Shown piece after piece: positions 1 to 8,545 of a stretch of DNA of 33,207 bases. The stretch spans positions 3,672,042 to 3,705,248 of the forward strand of contig NZ_MKZS01000001.1 in assembly GCF_001942495.1 (NCBI RefSeq). Reading direction: 5' to 3'. The translations under genes were made by a program, and so were the position numbers. This DNA comes from Moorena bouillonii PNG (GTDB lineage: Bacteria > Cyanobacteriota > Cyanobacteriia > Cyanobacteriales > Coleofasciculaceae). Every line of letters begins with the position of its first letter. Position 1 is the stretch's first letter. Below the pieces are notes generated by a model. That model saw only the letters and a program-made list of their open reading frames with translations, did not search any database and was not told where the DNA came from.

Positions 1-23
1 TTAAAGTGTAGAACCTGATCTGT

Positions 24-563
24 TTGCTTTTCACACAGATGTGTCAGGCAGTCAGGGTATTAACTATTGCGTCGGTACAAGGTTGGACAATACTCGTGCT
101 AACTCGGATAGTCCTACTGTTTTGCCGAGCCATTCCCCCACCGATTTGGGCAATAGTAGCGCTGTTTGTCCTGTTTCCTGGAATTTTACCCGGTGCGATC
201 GCACTGGGATTAAACAACCTCGGTATTCTAGGCAGATTAATGACAGAAACCAATGAAAACCTGGCAAAGCCTCCTTTAGAAGCCTTGAAAGCCCAGGGAA
301 CTCCAGGAACCCTGCTATTTCTCTATGGAATATTGCCGATTAACTTGCCCCGTTTCCTAGCTTATATCCTCTATCGCTCGGAAGTCTGGATCCGGGAGAC
401 TGTCATGGTCGGTAAGTCGTAGCTGGAGGGTTAGGTCTGTTGCTGACCGAACAATTGAGCAGCTTTGACTATAGCAGTGTAGTGGTAACGCTGCGCATGT
501 TTCGTGATTTTGACCTTTTTAGTCGATTGGGTCAGTGCTGCCGCTAGAGGCTCAAAAACTTAA
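24..563 (+). pseudogene. phnE: Phosphonate-type ABC transporter permease (PhnE-like), decayed
   Basis: This is the C-terminal half of a PhnE-type inner-membrane permease, which in an intact gene would move phosphonate or phosphate-like anions with a PhnC ATPase and a PhnD binding protein. The first readable frame (24-422) gives membrane segments and the stretch GAIALGLNNLGILGRLM, then PRFLAYILYRSEVWIRETVMVG, which matches the family's conserved EAA-loop region. The family continues with GAGGLG, and that continuation is found in another frame from about 420 (AGGLGLLLTEQLSSFDYSS). It then moves to a third frame near 500 (VILTFLVDWVSAAARG) and ends at the TAA at 561-563. At least two frameshifts are therefore visible. 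A stop at 9-11 also closes the frame upstream, so the 5' part is missing or shifted. The family call is confident and the gene is very probably non-functional. Confidence 0.85.
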
Positions 564-944
564 CTAGTAATCCTGAGATTTCTCACAAACTTGAGAAAGT
601 ATGACTAGGACAAAGTATTTTGACACAACTATACTGGCAGCAAAATCATTAGATCACCCAAATCCTTCGCCGTACTTGAATTAACTTGAATTAACTTCAC
701 CTTATCACCCATCCCCCTATCACCCCATCACCCCATCTGTGAGTGAACCAACTCTCTACCTATTTTTATTGGCACAAAAGAAACTTTTTGTCGATGATTT
801 ACGTCACCTAACATTATGACAATTGTCACAACCCCTATTACCGTAGGATCACCCACGATCCACGAAAAATTCAGGATACTGAAGATAGGGGTAACTACTT
901 AATAACGTTACTACTAGATGACGTTGCGACTAGAGGAGTGTAAA
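564..944. other. Non-coding spacer with simple repeats and a possible operator
   Basis: I see no convincing gene here. The spacer holds a tandem decamer (CTTGAATTAA, two copies, about 676-695) and a run of CACCCCAT-type octamers (about 700-740). A perfect 12-bp palindrome lies at 817-828, upstream of the small ORF that begins at 945. The palindrome is listed separately. Confidence 0.5.
817..828. promoter_or_regulatory. Perfect palindrome TGACAATTGTCA, possible operator
   Basis: TGACAATTGTCA is a perfect 12-bp inverted repeat about 115 bp upstream of the small ORF at 945. Its size and symmetry fit a dimeric repressor site, but no regulator is encoded nearby and no clear -35/-10 pair can be assigned. 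Chance occurrence is possible. Confidence 0.25.
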
Positions 945-1094
945 ATGTTGGAAAAACTTATCTTAGCTATCACCTTCACCTTAGTACTTTATTTATCGTC
1001 AGATTTCGGTTTAATGAGCACCGACTCAACTTCTTCTGCTCCTCCGGCATCGGACTTTACAGAAGAAGTTGTGAGTAACTTACCATCAAACTGA
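945..1094 (+). CDS. Small membrane-anchored hypothetical protein (49 aa)
   Basis: The ATG at 945 follows a strong ribosome binding site (GAGGAG at 933-938, 6-nt spacing). The product has a short charged start (MLEK), one hydrophobic segment (residues 5-17, LILAITFTLVLYL), then a Ser/Thr/Pro-rich, mildly acidic tail ending SNLPSN. This looks like a single-pass membrane miniprotein or an uncleaved signal anchor with a short external tail. I do not recognise a family. Support comes from the RBS and membrane segment, not from homology. Confidence 0.5.
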   Translation: MLEKLILAITFTLVLYLSSDFGLMSTDSTSSAPPASDFTEEVVSNLPSN

Positions 1095-1149
1095 CATCTG
1101 AGACTACTTCATTAACCCTTTTTGTCACCTTTTTAGGACTAAATCCGCT

Positions 1150-2070
1150 TTACTTTTTCAGTGATTTGTGTAATTTGTTGGTAATTTGTTCCCATAAGCT
1201 CTTCTGAGTTTTAGGCTGCAAAGACTCATCCTCTGGCATAGGTTCATTCAAATAGCGGTAATGTTTCCAGATATCCCAATAAGGACAACCAGGCTGAATA
1301 CGAATACCAGCCCAGTGTAGATATTGTAGGGGTTGATTCAAATTTGGATCAATAAGTCGTACTCCTTGGGTTTGAAATTGTTTACTACCTGCCCAATTTC
1401 CTGGAGCTCCCCCTGGTCTACGCACAATATTAAATCGGTGGTGCATCTGCTTCAATATCATATAGTTGATAATCGGCTGATCGGAGGTTTTCTGGGAAAA
1501 GTCAAAATACTCGGGATGAGCCGCACACTCAGCAAAGGTTTCATATAAAGTTTCTTCACTAATCTTATTTTTCTTGGCTCCCCAAAACCCCCCATTAAAG
1601 ATATCCTTCAGTTCCGCTTCACTAAAAATCTTATCTTCAATAACTTTAGGGGTGAAAACATTAGTGATTCCCCCGACATGCTGGTAATCACAGCAAATAA
1701 AATCATAGTCAGCCAGGTAGTCAAGAGTATCTGCTATCTTCTCAAAAACAACGATATCGGTATCGATATAAATAAATTCATCAAAGGTTCCAAACCAGCA
1801 AGCCTGTTTGCGGAACTGATTCGGTCTAGCAAAAAATCCTTCCCCGAAAATTTCGTGTAGCTTAGTAGACAGGCGTTCGATAAATGCCAAATCTGGATAA
1901 ATCTCTACCCCATAGGACTCTTTAAGAATTTGAGCCACCTTTTGATAATTTTCATCATAGGGAATCAAAACAATTGGGGTATCGCTATCATAAGAGCGGA
2001 TACTATTTAGTAATGCAATAGACTGCTCAATCACCCGGTCATTAGCAGTGATGTAAATTCCACGATTCAT
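1150..2070 (-). CDS. GT8-like sugar transferase, Npun_R2821/R2822 family protein
   Basis: This 306-aa protein opens with GIYITANDRV and a Rossmann-like first half, then carries YIDTDIVV (D103-T-D105). This is the DxD-type motif that GT-A fold glycosyltransferases use to hold a metal and a nucleotide sugar. The overall pattern matches the cyanobacterial Npun_R2821/Npun_R2822 family, which is GT8-like but biochemically uncharacterised as far as I know. It is the last gene of a tight minus-strand trio: it starts 10 bp after its paralogue's stop, with a GAGG ribosome binding site in the gap. The context of fucosyltransferase-like and sulfotransferase genes suggests a role in building a surface glycan. 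Donor and acceptor cannot be read from the sequence. Confidence 0.75.
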   Translation of the reverse strand: MNRGIYITANDRVIEQSIALLNSIRSYDSDTPIVLIPYDENYQKVAQILKESYGVEIYPDLAFIERLSTKLHEIFGEGFFARPNQFRKQACWFGTFDEFIYIDTDIVVFEKIADTLDYLADYDFICCDYQHVGGITNVFTPKVIEDKIFSEAELKDIFNGGFWGAKKNKISEETLYETFAECAAHPEYFDFSQKTSDQPIINYMILKQMHHRFNIVRRPGGAPGNWAGSKQFQTQGVRLIDPNLNQPLQYLHWAGIRIQPGCPYWDIWKHYRYLNEPMPEDESLQPKTQKSLWEQITNKLHKSLKK

Positions 2071-2080
2071 AAAATCTGCC

Positions 2081-3088
2081 TCAACGACTCAATCCTAACT
2101 TCTTGAAGACTTTAGTGGTTAAACTAGGAGGCTGGTTGTAAGGTTTAGCCTTAGTAGTAAACTGAGGACGTTTTTCGGGTTGATGATAATATCGGTAATG
2201 TAAGAAAATATCCCGGTAGGGAAAGTCGATATTCTCCCCAGCACACAGTTTATTGAAAACTTTTGATTTGATTCCAATGTAATGGAGATAAGTCAGGCGA
2301 TTCCCATGATCATAAAGTAGATTATCCCGAACCTCAAAGTGAGGAGATGTTACCGAATTACCGGTTCTTTTATCTTTAGGCAAACTCACAGCAAAATTAT
2401 GGATTGATAACCCAGACCTCATCCTCATGTAGTTGAGTACAGATTGGTTAGGGGCTCGCTTATACAGAACCTCTGCTTCCCCATTAGCTAACTGAGAAAC
2501 TAACCATTCTCGCTGCTCTTCAGGAAATAATCCTCGCTTAGCCCCATAAAATCCGGAACAGAAAATTTCTGAATTAATCTGGGATTCATCGAATACTTCT
2601 AGTAACTTCGGTGAGGCTACGTTAAAAATATGTGCTGGGTCTTTATACTGAAAGTCATAAACCACAAAATCACTCTCATCTAACTGCTTAAAGACGAAAT
2701 CTAACGAATTCATCAGCAGAGTGTCAGCATCGAGATAGATAAATTTTTCAAATGGACTTTCTGGATCAAAGGCACAGTAACGATGATTTTCACCAACCCG
2801 ATAGAATTTCGTCTTCATGCCTTGTGCCTGCCATTCTTGTAAGGCTGAGGGGTGAGTTTTCCAGACACGGTAGGAAAACTCTTCCCAACGGACAAATAGT
2901 TCTGGATTATCCAGCAAGATTACATTATCTCGGGTGGCAATGTCTTGACGGACTTTGTCTAACTGATCATTGTAAGCAATTACACAAACTGGAGTGTCTT
3001 TCCCAGCATTAACTTCTATACTATTGAGCAGTGCTACCAGTTGGTCGTAAACCACATCATTAGCTAATGTATAAATTCCTGTGCTCAT
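2081..3088 (-). CDS. GT8-like sugar transferase, Npun_R2821/R2822 family paralogue
   Basis: This 335-aa protein is a diverged paralogue of the next gene downstream. It shares the GIYTLAND opening, the YLDADTLL motif (D120-A-D122, DxD type) and a C-terminal HYIGIKS..FPYRDIFLHYRY segment that parallels HWAGIRI..CPYWDIWKHYRY in its neighbour. The start is 6 bp after the stop of the GT10-like gene and is preceded by GGGGTAAG, so the three genes probably share one transcript. The two paralogues side by side suggest consecutive sugar additions, or alternative acceptors, in the same glycan. This is inference; no substrate is visible. Confidence 0.75.
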   Translation of the reverse strand: MSTGIYTLANDVVYDQLVALLNSIEVNAGKDTPVCVIAYNDQLDKVRQDIATRDNVILLDNPELFVRWEEFSYRVWKTHPSALQEWQAQGMKTKFYRVGENHRYCAFDPESPFEKFIYLDADTLLMNSLDFVFKQLDESDFVVYDFQYKDPAHIFNVASPKLLEVFDESQINSEIFCSGFYGAKRGLFPEEQREWLVSQLANGEAEVLYKRAPNQSVLNYMRMRSGLSIHNFAVSLPKDKRTGNSVTSPHFEVRDNLLYDHGNRLTYLHYIGIKSKVFNKLCAGENIDFPYRDIFLHYRYYHQPEKRPQFTTKAKPYNQPPSLTTKVFKKLGLSR

Positions 3089-3094
3089 CTAGAC

Positions 3095-4084
3095 TTACCC
3101 CAGTTTTTCCACTACCTTAGACAAGAAGTTGAGTAAATTCAACTCATGTAAAATGATTTGACGTGCTTCTGCGATCGCATCTAGAGCCTCATGCCATGCA
3201 TCCAGTGTAGCTGTCACTTCCTGAATGTAAGCTAAGCCCTTTTCATCCTCACTTGGTAGTCTCAAAAAGCTTCCTGGAGGCAATAATTTATCAGCACCAG
3301 AACCACCATAGTAGATGGGTAAACACCAGGCTAATAAAGCATCCCACAACTTTTCACTCACATACCAATCATTACCAGCATAGTTTTCAATCGCCAGGTT
3401 GTAGTAATAAGGAGCCATCGCATTCCACTTATTCCCTACTTTTCCATATCCGTTTACCCAGTCTGGCAAATCCCGTCCATACACGTCAAATTCTAGATCA
3501 CTGTCCCTCAACAGCTTCAAAAACGCCAAACGCTGACGATGATTAGCCGTACGAGCAATACCGGAGGTAATCCAACAACAAGAACGAGTTTTTTCAGGTG
3601 GTGCCATTTCATTCAATTCACGAAACGAATTGTTGTGGTATGAAATAGCAGGCATATAGTCAGGAATGGGCGCAAAATCATCAGGACCACATACATAGCC
3701 ACAGTATTCCTGAGCTTGTTTATATTCATTAATTCGGATCTCTTCCCGTTCTGGGAATGGAGGTTCCCGCACCAAAGAAATAATCCGTTCTTTTGGCACT
3801 CCCCGCAAGAGAGTCTTGAGATCTGGGACTTTCGGCTCAGGGGGCTTGTGAGCTAGCCCAAAAAAGTTGCCAAATTTGGGTAATCGTGGTTCGATGTCAG
3901 AAAATTCGTTAAAGTTGTATAGCAGTAAAAAATCCGGTTGAGGTGCAGTAGCTATCATTTGAATATTTTTCCAAACCCCCAAAGGACGAGGGGTTTGCTT
4001 CCATAGCCAATCAACAGGACTGGGTTTCAGTGCCTTATAGCTACTTATCATACCGATAACTTTTTTGTCCATAGTTTTGGACAT
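3095..4084 (-). CDS. Glycosyltransferase family 10 (fucosyltransferase-like)
   Basis: This 329-aa protein has the diagnostic GT10 C-terminal block: AIENYAGNDWYVSEKLWDAL and then LLAWCLPIYYGG (about residues 231-261). Known alpha-1,3/1,4-fucosyltransferases have the same element (E-N..YVTEKL.DAL.AG.VPI..G), which binds GDP-fucose. An earlier HRQRLAFLKLL segment also fits the family. The N-terminal half is divergent, as is usual in bacterial GT10 proteins. There is no signal peptide or membrane anchor, so it probably acts in the cytoplasm on a lipid-linked or soluble acceptor. It is the first gene of the tight trio with the two GT8-like genes. The family call is good; fucose as the donor is inferred. 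Confidence 0.8.
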   Translation of the reverse strand: MSKTMDKKVIGMISSYKALKPSPVDWLWKQTPRPLGVWKNIQMIATAPQPDFLLLYNFNEFSDIEPRLPKFGNFFGLAHKPPEPKVPDLKTLLRGVPKERIISLVREPPFPEREEIRINEYKQAQEYCGYVCGPDDFAPIPDYMPAISYHNNSFRELNEMAPPEKTRSCCWITSGIARTANHRQRLAFLKLLRDSDLEFDVYGRDLPDWVNGYGKVGNKWNAMAPYYYNLAIENYAGNDWYVSEKLWDALLAWCLPIYYGGSGADKLLPPGSFLRLPSEDEKGLAYIQEVTATLDAWHEALDAIAEARQIILHELNLLNFLSKVVEKLG

Positions 4085-4371
4085 AGCTTAATTCCCTAAC
4101 TCATCAAGTTTAAGTTGATAATAATTTGATCAGCTTAGTTTAAGCTTAACGTAAGCATTCAGCTATCAGCTATCAGCCTATGCGCTACTTGAGGTACTAC
4201 TATTCGCGCAGCACCTTAAGTAGCGCAATCGGTGCTTTTGAATAAAATAAGCTGTTCGCGCAGCGTGAGCTAAAAGCTCACGGCTGACGGCTGACTTCTG
4301 AATGCTTACAGCTTAACTTACTTAACTTAATTGTCAACTTATAATTGTCAACTTACTTGTTCACTTAATGT
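4085..4371. repeat. Spacer built from dispersed palindromic repeats
   Basis: This spacer lies between the sulfotransferase stop and the GT10 start. It contains TCAGCTA-type heptamers and a long imperfect hairpin about 4180-4226 (arms TGCGCTACTTGAGGT and ACCTTAAGTAGCGCA). It also has a perfect 8-bp hairpin with an AAA loop at 4264-4282 (CGTGAGCT/AGCTCACG) next to the GCTGTTCGCGCAGCG element that recurs at about 5630, 5672 and 22640. There is no coding potential. The elements look like mobile intergenic repeats, not designed terminators, because no T-run follows them on the minus strand. Confidence 0.6.
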
Positions 4372-5277
4372 TCAACACTTTAGCCATTGGGAAAGATCCC
4401 GACCAATCAAATCTTGAAGCTGGAGGATATCCTCACGATAGAATTCAATCAATTGCTTCCGCACTGCTGGTGATAACTTAGGTTTCCCACGATTTAAATA
4501 TCTAATCTTGTTAACTAGTTTATCCCTTAGGCTAGCAGGAAGCAATGGACTGAGAATGGATTTAACTGGGTGCGGTTGGTTCAAAAATGATTCCAACGCT
4601 TTGTTTTTGGGAAGGCGAGGAGCTTGCCTAACTTTTTCAGATATATCTGGGGTAAAGGTATCGTCTATCTGCAAAAAACCAAACATATCTTTCAGCATAC
4701 CTATAGGATTATTATTCAAATCTTCGTATAGATAAACCTTAATCTGGCTTTTTTCAAACGCCTCATAATAACGCTTCATTTGGACATAGTAAAGTCCCTG
4801 GTGTTTATAGTGCCAGAAGGACCACCAGTTATTTTGAATGCGCTTCTCTTCTTGGGCAAGAGCCTCAGCAAAATCCGTTAGTGGCTCGCGCTCTTGCTTG
4901 AGTAAATGTAAATAGTTGGAATAGGCTCTTTCTGCTGGATCTCGAAGAATTGCGATCAGTTTTGCCTTAGGAATGTAGTACTTTATGCGTTCAACAGATT
5001 TCGCCATGTAGAGATAACTTGTAGAGGCTTCACCAATAGCTACTTGATTAGTTGCCTTTTTAAATAGTTTACGATAGACGTCAATATTAGTAACAATGAA
5101 ATCAGCTTCTTTTTCATCTCCCAAACCACGGAAATCTAAATTTTCCCCTTCAAAAGCAAAAAACCTAGGTTCCTTGGAAGGACTCATGTAGATTTGCGGA
5201 TGCTGCTTTAGATATCGATAAATTGAGGTAGTTCCAGCCTTAGCTGCACCTATGATTAAAAAGTTGGGCATTGTCAT
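4372..5277 (-). CDS. PAPS-dependent sulfotransferase
   Basis: This 301-aa protein is a typical cytosolic bacterial sulfotransferase, transferring sulfate from PAPS to a hydroxyl or amino group. The 5'-phosphosulfate loop is seen at residues 11-18 (AAKAGTTS, with catalytic-type Lys13). The 3'-phosphate binding segment is ILRDPAERAYSNYLH (about 110-124, with Arg112 and Ser120). The length fits the sulfotransferase domain family, with no extra domains. M1 or M3 could be the true start. It sits between glycosyltransferase genes on the same strand, so the likely acceptor is a sugar in a surface polysaccharide or glycolipid. Sulfated exopolysaccharides are common in cyanobacteria. Confidence 0.88.
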   Translation of the reverse strand: MTMPNFLIIGAAKAGTTSIYRYLKQHPQIYMSPSKEPRFFAFEGENLDFRGLGDEKEADFIVTNIDVYRKLFKKATNQVAIGEASTSYLYMAKSVERIKYYIPKAKLIAILRDPAERAYSNYLHLLKQEREPLTDFAEALAQEEKRIQNNWWSFWHYKHQGLYYVQMKRYYEAFEKSQIKVYLYEDLNNNPIGMLKDMFGFLQIDDTFTPDISEKVRQAPRLPKNKALESFLNQPHPVKSILSPLLPASLRDKLVNKIRYLNRGKPKLSPAVRKQLIEFYREDILQLQDLIGRDLSQWLKC

Positions 5278-5880
5278 GAGTCTATCTAGTTAACTTATCC
5301 TTGATAAAGTGAAAAGTGTTTAATCAAGTCTTTAGATTAGACATGAAATGATCAGGAGAGGGGGGCTGACATTGTCATGTGATCATGTCTTCTTATTTCC
5401 TATTTTTGACCTGATCTCCCCATCACCTCATCACCCGATATCGACCTCTCGATATCGGCAAGTATTTCTAGTAAGCATAACCGAAATTGAGATCAGTTCT
5501 TGATGCAAAGCGCGAGTGGGGGAAACCCCCGCAGGTCGGCGCTGCCTCCCCAAGACCGTAATGGTGCGTTTGACCCGTAATTAAATTGGCCACGGGTCGC
5601 ACCTGAGGCATCGCTGATTCAAAAGCTGTTCGCGCAGCACCTCAAGTAGCGGATTAGCTGTTCGCGTAGCACCTCAAGTAGCGCTTAAGCTGATATAGCA
5701 CTACGCACTATGGTGTTTGACAAGTGAAGAAAAATTAAAATCGCTCAATCCCTTGATTAGTAAGCTTTTTTCTTCACTATTGCTAGCATGCCTATTGCTA
5801 GCATGCCTGGCGCGTAGCGCTATAACTGATAACTGATAGCTGATAGCTCAATGATTACTTTAACCCTAAGCGTAACCCTA
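5278..5880. repeat. 600-bp spacer with hairpins and mobile repeats
   Basis: No gene is visible. From left to right it holds: a perfect 10-bp hairpin (CCGATATCGA/TCGATATCGG, 4-nt loop) at 5435-5458; a dispersed element at about 5511-5603 with a small GGGGG/CCCCC hairpin and a larger stem (GGTGC plus GACCCGT pairing with ACGGGTC plus GCACC, 5563-5603); two copies of GCTGTTCGCG(C/T)AGCACCTCA at about 5626 and 5672; and an exact 15-bp tandem duplication (ATTGCTAGCATGCCT, 5779-5808). The promoter of the sulfotransferase gene may lie in the left part but cannot be assigned. Confidence 0.6.
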
Positions 5881-7080
5881 TTAATCAGATATTATAGGAT
5901 GTATAGATTCTGCTACATTGCTCATAATTTTGGCCATTCTATTTTCCCAAGAAAACTGACGCCCCCACTCAATTTGAGCAGCATAACCATTCACGTTTCT
6001 GGGATAGGTTTCTAATACCTGCTGGAGGCAACGAGTCAATTGAGCTGGGTTATCGGGTTCACACCAGCCAGCAATAGCACTCGATGATTTAAATTCCATC
6101 AACGGAGGAATTTCTGTTGCCACAATCGGAGTTCCTGAAGCCATATACTCAAAGAGCTTCAGAGGAGACGTAAAGCTAGCGGCCTCACCAGAACAGTGAG
6201 GATGAGCCAACACATCAGCAGCTTGGAGTAAGCTGGGAAGCTGCTGGTGGGGAATATAACCTAAGAAGGTAACATTGTTAGCTTGCTTTTCCCGAGCTAG
6301 CTGCTGATAAGACTGTACTTGAGATTCGTTGCCACCAGCAAAGACAAATTGAATCTGTGGTAATTCTTTAGCAACATCAACTAATAAGTTGACCCCTTTG
6401 AAGCGATAGAGTCCTCCTGAATAGACCACTAACCTTTGGCGGTTATCCACCAAAAGTTTTTTGCGCCATTCAGAGGCTGGTTCTGGTTGTCTTACTAAAA
6501 AAGACTGATTGAAGCCACTATGGAGTTTGATAATCTTTTCTGGGGGCATACCCCTACGAATCATATCGTCCCGAATATTATCAGCTACGGTGACTGCAAC
6601 TTGAAAAAGTGGGTTTTGGACAATCGATTGATCATAGTCACTTTTTTTATAATGTTCCCGCTCATAAATGACTGGAATACCATGCTTGATGGCTGTTTTT
6701 ACTAAATTCCAATCCAAGGTGTGTAAGATTTGAGTATGGGGAAAAATATGAATTGGAAAATAGTAACGACAAACGATTGTGCTGGGGCTAGTTAGTTTGC
6801 CTTTGATGTGACCAATGGGCCAAGGCATAGCTAGGGGAGCCACCTTGAGCTGATCCTGAATACTGTAAAACTTGCTCAGGTTTTCCGGTGGCTGTTGGAG
6901 CCGAAATGGATAAACCCAGTCTAAGGGATTCAGGGATTTCTCTGGGGGGTGAAGATAGACTAAAACAGTAGAATAACCAAGGTTAGCAGCAGCATTGGCG
7001 GAATTTACATCATGAACTAAGTGGGCAGCATTGGGTTGAGGTAAAGTATTTCTGGTAAAAAAGATATAGTGTTTATTCAT
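5881..7080 (-). CDS. Glycosyltransferase family 4, GT-B fold
   Basis: This 399-aa protein has the two-domain GT-B layout. The N-terminal half (1-about 195) is a divergent acceptor domain (FFTRNTLPQPNAAHLVHDVN, later IPVIYEREHYKK). The C-terminal half (about 217-385) is a GT1/GT4 nucleotide-sugar domain with VVYSGGLYRFKGVNLLVD, an HPHCSGEAASFTSPLKLFEY segment that contains the retaining-enzyme E-x7-E type region, and ASGTPIVATEIPPL. It would transfer a sugar from an NDP-sugar with retention of configuration. It lies upstream of the sulfotransferase on the same strand but is separated by 600 bp of repeats, so co-transcription is uncertain. Donor and acceptor are unknown. Confidence 0.85.
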   Translation of the reverse strand: MNKHYIFFTRNTLPQPNAAHLVHDVNSANAAANLGYSTVLVYLHPPEKSLNPLDWVYPFRLQQPPENLSKFYSIQDQLKVAPLAMPWPIGHIKGKLTSPSTIVCRYYFPIHIFPHTQILHTLDWNLVKTAIKHGIPVIYEREHYKKSDYDQSIVQNPLFQVAVTVADNIRDDMIRRGMPPEKIIKLHSGFNQSFLVRQPEPASEWRKKLLVDNRQRLVVYSGGLYRFKGVNLLVDVAKELPQIQFVFAGGNESQVQSYQQLAREKQANNVTFLGYIPHQQLPSLLQAADVLAHPHCSGEAASFTSPLKLFEYMASGTPIVATEIPPLMEFKSSSAIAGWCEPDNPAQLTRCLQQVLETYPRNVNGYAAQIEWGRQFSWENRMAKIMSNVAESIHPIISD

Positions 7081-8063
7081 TGTTAGTTTAGAATTGTTAA
7101 TTGATCAGATCTTCTGTTTGCCATTAATACTTAACTAGTGTATTTGCTGAGCTCTCTACCACCATACTTCCCAAATTTGACCAAGCTATCCCCTTATAAC
7201 ACTCTTGATTTTGATAAAACCATCTCGTCAGGACATCTCTAATTTCGAGCAATAGGGCGATTGCTAGTGTCTGCTGTTTAATATCAAGTCTGGTTAATCA
7301 CTTTTGATTTACGGAAGTCACTGATGGTTTATGGTTAATGGTTGATTGTTGATCGTAGTTGCATCAACTATATTGTCTTGCCTAATCCCTATACTATTGC
7401 TTCAGTAATTTCCCTGATTTATCCTAATTTCGGTTATGCTCGCTACACATAATTGAAGATTGGGCAAGGGATTGGTTAACCCACTTAACATATGAATCGA
7501 GAATCGTCAATTACCAATTACCAATTACCCGATCCAATTACCTGATCTTCGATAGGATAAGTAATTAAACGAATACCGTATCATATCTAACATCTGTTGT
7601 CAGAAAACTAGTTTTGTCTACGGCCAATATTATAATTCGATTGTATAAAAAATAACATAACTTCATCAGTAATCAATCAGGGATCAATTAGGGATCAATT
7701 ATAAACCAATAGGATAGAAGCTTATTTTTAATCAAAAAACCTAGTCTTGGAGTGCCAATATCTTGAGAATATTAAAAAATGCAAACAATATTGCTAAGTA
7801 TTGTTAAATTAATTTCCAAAAAACTAAGACTTAAATACAATAGTTAAGGAAAGATTAACGATTGCTGCCTCCAGATTAATCAGTTGAATGCTCATATCTA
7901 ACTAGTACAAGACAGCACAAATAAAGTAAAGCTACCATTCAAAACCAACGAAAAGCTTACATCATCAGCTTGCGGTGCGCTACTAGTAGATGGTTGAACC
8001 AGGGTCGGTGCTTGTTAGAGGCAGTCATTTTTTAATAACTGACTGAATAAAACAAGGTTTAAC
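7081..8063. other. AT-rich spacer, about 980 bp, no gene seen
   Basis: This spacer separates the divergent GT4 gene (minus) and zinc-ribbon gene (plus), so both promoters should lie in it. It is AT-rich with many stops in all frames. Short repeats are seen: TTACCAA heptamers at about 7510-7545 and a GGGATCAATTA direct repeat at about 7679-7700. No RNA gene, convincing promoter pair or mobile element could be identified by eye. Confidence 0.4.
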
Positions 8064-8246
8064 ATGCAGATAACACAGAAAGTTTACTGTCCTAATTGTG
8101 GCAGTAGTGCTCAAAGGATTTATTATCAAAACACTCACCTAACCCAGACTCAATGCCCCGTCTGTGATTATTTAATGATTAACTGCACTCGCACTGGCAG
8201 GGTGGTTGAGGCTTATGCCCCTGGCATCTATGCTCCTAGCGCATAA
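8064..8246 (+). CDS. Small zinc-ribbon protein (60 aa)
   Basis: The 60-aa product has two CxxC knuckles, CPNC (C9, C12) and CPVC (C31, C34), plus C41. This is a rubredoxin-like or zinc-ribbon fold that would bind one zinc. Near-identical small proteins are widespread in cyanobacteria and, as I recall, sometimes carry a PriA-derived name because of the zinc-ribbon resemblance, but there is no helicase domain here. A strong intrinsic terminator lies about 230 bp downstream. A role in nucleic-acid or protein binding is likely only by fold. The start has a weak AAGG upstream but is the only ATG that fits. Confidence 0.7.
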   Translation: MQITQKVYCPNCGSSAQRIYYQNTHLTQTQCPVCDYLMINCTRTGRVVEAYAPGIYAPSA

Positions 8247-8477
8247 CCCATGAGGGGGTGAGGGGGTGAACTCACGGCATTGCTTAATAAGGGAATGATT
8301 TTAAGAGTTTTGTAGAATGGGCATCTTGCGTGGAATGGGCATCTTGCCCGTTCCTTAGATTTTCGGGCGGGCAGGATGCCCACTCTACTCCTATTAATTC
8401 GAAGGCAGGCAGGATGCCCACTCTACTCCTATTCATTCCTTGATTCAGCAACGCCGAACTCACAAGGGTAGGTTTTT
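8247..8477. repeat. Dispersed repeat GTAGA(A/G)TGGGCATC(T/C)TGC in direct and inverted copies
   Basis: The 3' flank of the zinc-ribbon gene contains an exact 26-bp direct repeat, GGCAGGATGCCCACTCTACT and the six bases that follow, at 8370-8395 and 8408-8433. Upstream, at about 8321-8350, are related copies in inverted orientation (AATGGGCATCTTGC). The set can fold into long alternative hairpins and resembles mobile intergenic repeats common in cyanobacteria. No coding potential was seen. Confidence 0.6.
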
Positions 8478-8516
8478 AACACAAGGGTCAGGAAAACATC
8501 CCTTGTGTTTTTTTTT
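8478..8516 (+). terminator. Rho-independent terminator after the zinc-ribbon gene
   Basis: A perfect 10-bp stem (AACACAAGGG at 8478-8487, CCCTTGTGTT at 8500-8509) with a 12-nt loop is followed by a T-run through 8516. It would terminate plus-strand transcription just before the convergent end of rlmN. On the minus strand there is no following T-run, so it is probably one-directional. Confidence 0.85.
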
Positions 8517-8545
8517 CACTTCCACAAAACACTACTTCTCTACTT

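Noticed and set aside
5511-5603. Riboswitch or small RNA upstream of the sulfotransferase
   Set aside because: The hairpins match the style of dispersed mobile palindromes and lie far from the start codon, and no known riboswitch core was recognised.
7081-8063. tRNA or other structured RNA in the long AT-rich spacer
   Set aside because: No cloverleaf arms, CCA-proximal motifs or GC-rich stems were found by eye.
8064-8246. PriA helicase fragment
   Set aside because: Only a zinc-ribbon with CxxC pairs is present. The ORF is complete, of conserved small size and followed by its own terminator, so it is not a helicase remnant.
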